Source: Collinsella sp.
GTDB lineage: Bacteria; Actinomycetota; Coriobacteriia; Coriobacteriales; Coriobacteriaceae
NCBI GenBank assembly: GCA_031295725.1
Contig: JAUMNV010000094.1
Span: forward strand, 1-11,605
Direction: 5' to 3'
Length of the DNA stretch: 11,605 nucleotides
Numbering within the stretch: position 1 is the stretch's first letter; each line of letters begins with the position of its first letter. Made by a program: the position numbers and the translations under genes. The notes under the pieces are model-generated. The model made no database searches. It saw only the letters and a list, made by a program, of their open reading frames with translations, and had not been told where the DNA came from. This document shows positions 6,114-11,605 of this stretch, in pieces.

Positions 6114-8044
6114 TCGACGAGGAGAACAAGTCCGCAACTATGACCGAGGCACCGGCTGCCGCCGCAGCTGCGCCGGCCCACGCCGCTCCGGCGGGCTCCG
6201 CACCCGTGGAACCCGAGGACACCGTGTTCTCCCTGCCTCTTTCGCATGTAACGCATGATATTTCGGATCTCGCCGATAACGAGGACGAAGAGGATGCCGT
6301 AGCGGCGCCCATCGGCGCACATGCTGCGGAACAGCCCACAGCGCCCGAAGCAACCCCGGCGCCGGCTCACTTTGCAGAGCCCGTCGCCGCGGCAATCAAC
6401 GAGAGCGCTGCGGTGTTTGCGGCACCCGAGCCCGCCGCGCCGGCGTTTCCCATAGCCCCGGCATCCGAGGTTGCGCCCGCGTCTACGCCGGCGCCCGAGG
6501 CGGGGACATCCCCCGAGGACGGCCCTGCACCCAAGACCCCGCAGCCTGCGCCCGCAAGCGAGTCCGATGCCGTGGCCGAGCCCGCCGCCCAGTCGCAAAA
6601 CACGCCCGCGCCGTCGCACTTTGCGACGCCCGAGCCTATAGACGTCAGCCCGCAAGATGACGAGTCGACCGCCCGCGTTTCCGAGGAGCCCGACTCCCCG
6701 GACACCGGCGATTCCGAATCAAACGCCGAGACCGACACCGTCTCTCCCGGTGACACAGCCGAGATCGACGTTGCCGCCGTTGAGGCCAAGCTCAAAGACC
6801 CCGGCTCGACCATGAGCTTTGAACCCCTAACCGAGGAGCGCATCGAGACCGACTCGACCTATGATGCCGGCACCACCACGCAACTCATGTGGGGCGCCCG
6901 CTCCGACGTTGGCTGTGTGCGCCCGCACAATGAGGATTCCTACCTGGTGCAGTCGCCGCTCTTTTGCGTATGCGACGGCATGGGCGGTCACGCCGCCGGC
7001 GAGGTAGCCTCCTCTATCGCTGTCGAGACCATTGCCAAGACAGCTCCTCAGTCTGCCGACGCCGCACGCCTGGCGGCAGCCGTCGAGGCCGCCAACGCCG
7101 CCGTAATCGAGGCTGCCTTGAATGGCCTGGGCAAGCCCGGCATGGGCTGCACAGCCACTTGCGCCTATATCGAAAACGACACGCTCGCCATCGCCCACGT
7201 GGGTGACTCTCGCGCCTACCTGCTCCACGAGGGCACGCTCATCCGCGTGACCCGCGACCACTCCTACGTGGAGGAGCTCGTGGACGCCGGCGAAATCACG
7301 GCAGACGAGGCTCGCGTCCACCCCAACCGTTCGGTCATCACCCGCGCGCTGGGCTCGGACCCCGCTATGTATGCCGACCACTTCACTCTGCATATCGAGG
7401 AAGGTGACCGTCTGATCCTGTGCTCCGACGGCCTTTCGAGCATGATTCCCGATAGCGATATCGAGAACATCGCCACGCAGTCCTCAACCGCGCAAATCTG
7501 CGTCGACAACCTAGTGGACGCGGCGCTTGCCGCCGGCGGCCACGACAACGTGACCGTAGTAGTCGTTGACCTGGTTGACGATGGCGTCATGCGCGAGGCG
7601 CAACGCGTGCGTCGCCGCAACGTTACTATCGCCGCCATCCTGGCCCTCGTCTTTGTGCTGGCAGCTGGCATCTGGGCCTACACGGGTGTCACCGGCTCGT
7701 ACTACCTGGGTACCTACCAGGGCAATGTCGCCGTCTGGCGCGGCCTGCCCGGCAAGCCACTCGGACTCAAGCTCCACTGGCTCGAAAGCGAAACCAGCAT
7801 CAAGCTATCCGACCTGCCCGAAGACACGCAAAACCGCCTCAAGGCGGGTATTCCGCAAACAAGTGTCGACGATGCGCAGGACACGATATCCAAGTACCGC
7901 CACCAGATCGACGAGGAGCAGACCCGCCAGGTGATCGACGCGCAAACGATTCGCGACAACACCAATCAGGGATCGACCTCCGAATCAGATTCCGAGAAAA
8001 CCGCCGAACAGTCCGCCGAGGCCGAAGCCTCCGATAAGAATTAG
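6110..8044 (+). CDS. pstP: PP2C-family Ser/Thr phosphatase PstP with long N-terminal extension
   Basis: This 644-residue metal-dependent phosphatase should reverse phosphorylation by the kinases of this cluster. The PP2C domain (about 258-490) shows RPHNED (271-276), DGMGGH (289-294), GMGCTAT (344-350), VGDSR (364-368), RDHS (382-385), CSDG (438-441) and GHDN (477-480); the metal-binding Asp residues are all present. A membrane helix (about 505-525) follows, then a short outer domain and an acidic Ser/Glu tail. This matches actinobacterial PstP, with one exception: about 255 residues of Ala/Pro/Glu-rich, probably disordered sequence precede the catalytic domain, where PstP normally starts almost at once. 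Start ATG 6110 overlaps the fhaB stop (ATGA). No internal ATG near the PP2C boundary (for example M260) has a convincing ribosome site, so the extension is probably translated. Confidence 0.94.
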   Translation: MIDEENKSATMTEAPAAAAAAPAHAAPAGSAPVEPEDTVFSLPLSHVTHDISDLADNEDEEDAVAAPIGAHAAEQPTAPEATPAPAHFAEPVAAAINESAAVFAAPEPAAPAFPIAPASEVAPASTPAPEAGTSPEDGPAPKTPQPAPASESDAVAEPAAQSQNTPAPSHFATPEPIDVSPQDDESTARVSEEPDSPDTGDSESNAETDTVSPGDTAEIDVAAVEAKLKDPGSTMSFEPLTEERIETDSTYDAGTTTQLMWGARSDVGCVRPHNEDSYLVQSPLFCVCDGMGGHAAGEVASSIAVETIAKTAPQSADAARLAAAVEAANAAVIEAALNGLGKPGMGCTATCAYIENDTLAIAHVGDSRAYLLHEGTLIRVTRDHSYVEELVDAGEITADEARVHPNRSVITRALGSDPAMYADHFTLHIEEGDRLILCSDGLSSMIPDSDIENIATQSSTAQICVDNLVDAALAAGGHDNVTVVVVDLVDDGVMREAQRVRRRNVTIAAILALVFVLAAGIWAYTGVTGSYYLGTYQGNVAVWRGLPGKPLGLKLHWLESETSIKLSDLPEDTQNRLKAGIPQTSVDDAQDTISKYRHQIDEEQTRQVIDAQTIRDNTNQGSTSESDSEKTAEQSAEAEASDKN

Positions 8045-8045
8045 A

Positions 8046-8052
8046 AAGGGAG
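8046..8052 (+). promoter_or_regulatory. Ribosome binding site deciding the rodA-pbpA start
   Basis: AAGGGAG lies 8 nt before ATG 8061. An in-frame GTG at 8052 overlaps this site and cannot use it. The start is therefore placed at 8061, 16 nt after the pstP stop. Confidence 0.75.
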
Positions 8053-8060
8053 TGCCGCTT

Positions 8061-10931
8061 ATGAGTCGCCGCAACACCGAGCTGCTCTTGCTCATCGCCT
8101 CGGCGTTCCCCGTCATCATGCTGTATGCGATGTACGTCCTCACCGCGGGCGCTGCCATCTCCTTTGAGACGCTCGCCGTACCGATCGGCCTCTTTGCCGC
8201 CTTTGCCGCGGCCCACATTGCCGTGCGCATCTTGGCGCCCGGTGCCGACCCCGCCATCCTGCCCATTGTCTTTGTGCTTTCGGGCATCGGTATCACGTTC
8301 GTGACGCGTCTCGCACCCGCTCTCGCCATCTCACAGCTCATCATCCTGTTTGTCTCGGTGGCGCTCATGGTGGGAACGCTCGCACTGGTCAAAAACCTCG
8401 ACGTGGTCATGCGCTACAAGTACACCTTTGGCATTATCGGCATCATCCTGCTGATGCTGCCCATCTTTATCGGCACCACGATCTCGGGCTCCAAGCTGTG
8501 GATTCGCATCGCGGGCTTTACCATCCAGCCCGGCGAGTTCGCCAAGGTCTTTATCGTGCTGTTCCTAGCCGGGTACCTGGCCGAGAACCGCGAGCTGCTC
8601 TCTATCTCCAACCGCAAGATTCTGGGCTTTAAGATCCCTCGCCTGCGACTGCTGCTGCCGCTGTTTGCCGTGTGGGGTGTGTGCCTGCTCGTCGTCGTCT
8701 TCGAACGCGACCTGGGTTCGGCCGTGCTGTTCTACACCATCTTCTTGCTGATGCTCTACGTTGCCACGGGGCGCTTTTCGTATGTCGTTATCGGCCTTGC
8801 GCTCTTAGCTGTTGGGGCCGTGGGCGCCTACAAGTTCCTGTCTCACGTTCAGGTGCGTTTCCAGGTTTGGCTCGATCCGTTTAAGGACGCCCAGGGCCAG
8901 GGCTACCAGATCGTCCAGTCGCTCTTCTCGCTTGCCGATGGCGGTCTGGTCGGTGTTGGCATCGGCAACGGCATGGCCAACAACATCCCTGTCGTCGAGT
9001 CCGACTTTATCTTCTCGGCTATCGGCGAGGAGATGGGCCTTTTGGGCGGCGGCGCCGTGCTCATCCTGTTTATGCTCTTTGCCGTGCGTGGCCTCACCAC
9101 AGCTGCCCGCGCAAAGTCCGACCTTGCCGCCTTTAGCGCCACCGGTCTTACGGCAGCCATCAGCTTCCAGGCCTTTTTGATCGTTGGCGGCGTAACCCGC
9201 CTGATCCCGCTGACCGGCGTCACCCTGCCCTTTATGAGCCAGGGCGGCTCCTCGCTGCTGGCGAGCTTCATCATCGTCGCGCTCCTGCTGCGCGCCGGTG
9301 ACGAGGCGACCGGACGCGAGGCCGAGCTTACCGGCACCGGCACCATGGCCGCCATCACCGATGATCAGGTCGCATCTTCCGCCGCCCCGACGGGCACGCG
9401 CTTTGCCACCTCGTCTTCCTACGGCAGCGGCAGCCATTCCGTCGGCTCGCGCATGCGCCGTCGCCTGCTCGACACGCCTGAATCCGGTGTGCTCGGCCGC
9501 GTTGCGCTCGCCAACCGTCTAACCCGTGCGGTGCTCGCCTTTACGGCGCTGTTCGCCATCCTTATCGGCAACCTCACCTATGTCCAGGTCATTAAGGCCA
9601 AGGACTATCAGGACATGCCGACCAACAACCACACCATCGCCCGCTCCAAGTACATCCAGCGCGGCTCCATCATCACGTCCGACGGCGTGACGCTGGCCGA
9701 GTCGCTGCAGCAGGAGGACGGCACCTACGTACGCTCCTACCCCAACGGTAACCTGGCAGCGCACGTGGTTGGCTACGTGAGCCAGCAGTATGGCACCACC
9801 GCCATCGAGAGCGTCATGAACGACACGCTCACCGGTTCTAAGGACTACTCCAGCTGGAACAACGCCATCGCGTCGCTCGCGGGCCAGACCCAGCCGGGCA
9901 ACACCGCCAAGCTCACCATCGACTCGCGCATCCAGACGGCGGCCGAGCAGGCACTCAAGGGCTTTAAGGGCGCTGTAGTGGTCATCGACCCGCGTACCGG
10001 CGCGGTGCTCGCATGTGCCAGCTCGCCCACCTACGACAACACCAACATCGATGCCCTGCTGCAGACGGGCGGCGGCGAGGACGGCTCCATGTACAATCGC
10101 GCCATGGACGCGCTGTACACGCCGGGCTCAACGTTTAAGGTCGTTACGCTTTCCGCGGCACTCGAGACCGGTACCGCCAGCCTTACCAGCACCTACCAGG
10201 CGCCCGGCTCCATGGACATCGGCAACGCACCGGTCACCAACTATGCCAACGAGAGCTACGGCACCATCAGCCTGCAGCAGGCCTTTGCCGTGTCCTCCAA
10301 CGTCGTCTTCGGCCAGGTGGCAAACGAAGTTGGCGCAAACACGCTCGTGCAGTTTGCCAACGCCTTTGGCTACGGCCAAAAGCTCGGCCAGGACCTGACC
10401 TCCGCGGCCTCCATCATGGCCGACCCGTCGCTCATGACCGAGTGGGAGACCGCCTGGGCCGGCGCCGGCCAGCCTGTCGGCATGGACCACACGCCCGGCC
10501 CGCAGACCACCGTCATGCAAAACGCCGTGATTGCCGCCGCCATCGCTAACAGTGGCGTGGTCATGGACCCGTACTTTGTAGCCCAGGTACTCGCCCCGGA
10601 CGGAACCGTGGTCAAGACCACGCAGTCCCGCTCGCTGGGACAGGCCGTCAGCTCCGCCACGGCCGACCAGGTCAAGCAGGCCATGCTTGCCGTCGTCCAG
10701 TCCGGCACCGGCACCGATGCCCAGATCCCCGGCGTCAAGGTCGCCGGCAAGACCGGCTCGGCCGAGACCGGCGGCACCAACGTCAACTCGATGTTCGTTG
10801 GCTTTGCACCTTACGATTCACCCACGGTCGCCATCTCGGTGGCCTTGGAGGATTACGACAAGCATGACGTCAAGGCCGCCAAGATTGCCGGTATCGTCCT
10901 GACCGCGGCGCTTGCCGCGCAGGGAGTGTGA
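8061..10931 (+). CDS. RodA (SEDS glycan polymerase) fused to PbpA-type class B penicillin-binding protein
   Basis: This 956-residue ORF joins two proteins that are usually separate. Residues about 1-412 are a SEDS polymerase with around ten membrane helices. They include the GSKLW motif (W147), a QPGEF variant of the usual QPSE motif (157-161), ERDLGS (215-220), the conserved Asp before FIF (D315), and a GGSS stretch near the last helices. A cytoplasmic Gly/Ser/Thr linker (about 413-485) with a basic MRRR patch leads to one membrane helix (about 488-508). An outer class B PBP follows, with a pedestal (about 510-615) and a transpeptidase domain: active-site Ser in STFK (690-693), SSN (745-747) and KTG (897-899). 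The PBP half resembles mycobacterial PbpA in length and in motifs such as RGSI and SSPTYD. It should polymerise glycan and crosslink peptides during elongation or septation. Topology is consistent: the linker is inside, the transpeptidase outside. No stop or frameshift separates the halves. Confidence 0.95.
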   Translation: MSRRNTELLLLIASAFPVIMLYAMYVLTAGAAISFETLAVPIGLFAAFAAAHIAVRILAPGADPAILPIVFVLSGIGITFVTRLAPALAISQLIILFVSVALMVGTLALVKNLDVVMRYKYTFGIIGIILLMLPIFIGTTISGSKLWIRIAGFTIQPGEFAKVFIVLFLAGYLAENRELLSISNRKILGFKIPRLRLLLPLFAVWGVCLLVVVFERDLGSAVLFYTIFLLMLYVATGRFSYVVIGLALLAVGAVGAYKFLSHVQVRFQVWLDPFKDAQGQGYQIVQSLFSLADGGLVGVGIGNGMANNIPVVESDFIFSAIGEEMGLLGGGAVLILFMLFAVRGLTTAARAKSDLAAFSATGLTAAISFQAFLIVGGVTRLIPLTGVTLPFMSQGGSSLLASFIIVALLLRAGDEATGREAELTGTGTMAAITDDQVASSAAPTGTRFATSSSYGSGSHSVGSRMRRRLLDTPESGVLGRVALANRLTRAVLAFTALFAILIGNLTYVQVIKAKDYQDMPTNNHTIARSKYIQRGSIITSDGVTLAESLQQEDGTYVRSYPNGNLAAHVVGYVSQQYGTTAIESVMNDTLTGSKDYSSWNNAIASLAGQTQPGNTAKLTIDSRIQTAAEQALKGFKGAVVVIDPRTGAVLACASSPTYDNTNIDALLQTGGGEDGSMYNRAMDALYTPGSTFKVVTLSAALETGTASLTSTYQAPGSMDIGNAPVTNYANESYGTISLQQAFAVSSNVVFGQVANEVGANTLVQFANAFGYGQKLGQDLTSAASIMADPSLMTEWETAWAGAGQPVGMDHTPGPQTTVMQNAVIAAAIANSGVVMDPYFVAQVLAPDGTVVKTTQSRSLGQAVSSATADQVKQAMLAVVQSGTGTDAQIPGVKVAGKTGSAETGGTNVNSMFVGFAPYDSPTVAISVALEDYDKHDVKAAKIAGIVLTAALAAQGV

Positions 10932-10981
10932 TGCCCATGATCGAATCGGACACCCGAGGCGCGCCGTGGCCGAAGAGTTAG
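10931..10981 (+). CDS. Possible 16-codon coupled ORF after rodA-pbpA
   Basis: ATG at 10931 shares one base with the rodA-pbpA stop (TGATG), and AGGGAG at 10921-10926 lies 4 nt upstream, so ribosomes could reinitiate here. The ORF ends at TAG 10979-10981 and encodes MPMIESDTRGAPWPKS. It has no recognisable motif. It could be a spurious ORF, a short leader peptide before pknB, or what is left of a lost gene (pknA sits here in mycobacteria). Low confidence that it is a functional gene. Confidence 0.12.
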   Translation: MPMIESDTRGAPWPKS

Positions 10982-11053
10982 CGGCAACGCGCCACACGGC
11001 CCCAGCGGCCACATCGTAGGTACTACACACATCGTTGAGCGAATAGTTATGTT
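10982..11053 (+). other. Short spacer before pknB with inverted-repeat potential
   Basis: The gap between rodA-pbpA and pknB (10932-11063) contains short complementary pairs: GGCGCG (10958-10963) with CGCGCC (10988-10993), GTGGCC (10966-10971) with GGCCAC (11007-11012), and GTAG-GTA-CTAC (11016-11026). No U-run follows, so it does not look like an intrinsic terminator. No clear promoter is visible; the nearest TANNNT (11048-11053) is too close to the ribosome site to serve. pknB may be read through from upstream. Confidence 0.25.
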
Positions 11054-11058
11054 AGGAG
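11054..11058 (+). promoter_or_regulatory. Ribosome binding site deciding the pknB start
   Basis: AGGAG lies 5 nt before ATG 11064. A second in-frame ATG at 11049 lies upstream of this site and lacks a ribosome site of its own. ATG 11064 is therefore preferred. Confidence 0.65.
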
Positions 11059-11063
11059 CAGGA

Positions 11064-11605
11064 ATGGAACAGAGGGTCCTCGGGGGAAGATACCTCCTCA
11101 AGGATAAGGTGGGAACAGGCGGCATGGCGACCGTCTACCGTGCACAGGACCAGGTTCTCGACCGCACGGTAGCCGTCAAGATCATGCTGCCGCAGTATGC
11201 TGGCGACGCGACCTTCGCCGCACGCTTTAAGCAGGAGGCCCAGGCAGCAGCCGGCCTCTCCTCCCCCTATATCGTGGGCGTCTACGATTGGGGCAAGGAC
11301 GGCGACACCTATTACATCGTCATGGAGTACCTGCGCGGTACCGACCTTAAGAGCGGCATCAAGAGCCACGGCGCCCTCGACCCCAAGAAGGTCGCGCAGA
11401 TCGGCTCGCAGATCGGCTCCGCGCTTTCGGTCGCCCACAAGCACGAGATCATCCACCGCGACATTAAGCCGCAGAACATCATGGTGCTGCCCGACGGCAA
11501 CATCAAGGTGATGGACTTTGGCATCGCGCGCGCCAAGAACAGCCACCTCACGCAAGACAACAACGTGCTGGGAACCGCCCACTACGTCAGCCCCGAGCAG
11601 ACCCG
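11064..11605 (+). CDS. pknB: Ser/Thr protein kinase PknB (partial, N-terminal kinase domain only)
   Basis: 180 codons are visible before the right edge. They cover most of the N-lobe and the catalytic core of a canonical RD Hanks-type kinase: glycine loop GTGGMA (17-22), VAVK Lys (K39), alpha-C Glu (E58), HRDIKPQN (131-138), DFG (151-153), and activation segment GTAHYVSPEQ (170-179), close to the mycobacterial PknB GTAQYLSPEQ. The catalytic residues are intact, unlike the first kinase of the cluster. In this family the missing part normally holds a juxtamembrane region, one helix and extracellular PASTA repeats that sense muropeptides or lipid II; that is expected but not visible. Position after rodA-pbpA matches pknB order in actinobacteria. 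The symbol is confident by context, though PknA-like naming cannot be excluded without the C-terminus. Confidence 0.88.
   Translation, partial: MEQRVLGGRYLLKDKVGTGGMATVYRAQDQVLDRTVAVKIMLPQYAGDATFAARFKQEAQAAAGLSSPYIVGVYDWGKDGDTYYIVMEYLRGTDLKSGIKSHGALDPKKVAQIGSQIGSALSVAHKHEIIHRDIKPQNIMVLPDGNIKVMDFGIARAKNSHLTQDNNVLGTAHYVSPEQT

Noticed and set aside
11035..11053. Promoter directly upstream of pknB (TTGAGC with TATGTT)
   Set aside because: The spacing is only 7 nt, and transcription from that -10 would start at or inside the ribosome binding site.

Overview
The window is GC-rich, gene-dense, high-GC Gram-positive (actinobacterial) DNA. Its core is the conserved actinobacterial cell-wall and growth phosphosignalling cluster: a Ser/Thr kinase, fhaA, fhaB, pstP, rodA/pbpA and pknB. 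The protein style, the RodA-PbpA fusion and the surrounding genes suggest a gut-type Coriobacteriia member such as Collinsella or Olsenella. That placement is recognition from memory, not a database result.

Layout. Positions 1-1849 (minus strand) hold most of dnaX, the tau/gamma subunit of the DNA polymerase III clamp loader; its 3' end lies beyond the left edge. A 116-bp divergent spacer separates it from a plus-strand gene (1966-2682) for a two-helix membrane protein with a YcxB-like domain and a lysine-rich tail. After a 144-bp gap with a possible extended -10 promoter, a tightly packed plus-strand run begins: an atypical polytopic Ser/Thr kinase (2827-4680), fhaA (4677-5690), fhaB (5697-6113), pstP (6110-8044) and a single ORF fusing RodA to a PbpA-type penicillin-binding protein (8061-10931). 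After a further 132 bp comes pknB (11064 to the right edge, truncated). Start and stop codons overlap at kinase/fhaA (GTGA) and fhaB/pstP (ATGA), and the other junctions are 6-16 nt, so translation is probably coupled from 2827 to 10931.

How the genes work together. By analogy with mycobacteria, PknB and the first kinase phosphorylate division and wall-synthesis proteins on Thr. FhaA and FhaB read phosphothreonine through FHA domains, PstP reverses the marks, and the RodA-PbpA fusion is the glycan polymerase/transpeptidase whose activity the system is thought to tune.

Main departures from the textbook cluster: RodA and PbpA form one polypeptide; there is no pknA between pbpA and pknB, and instead an unusual non-RD kinase (HLD catalytic loop, many membrane helices) heads the cluster; PstP carries about 255 residues of low-complexity N-terminal extension; and a perfect TATAAT lies in an AT-rich, rare-codon tail of the first kinase gene, just upstream of fhaA. 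I saw no RNA genes, CRISPR arrays, insertion sequences or integration sites, and no wholly new system: this is a known pathway with unusual architecture.
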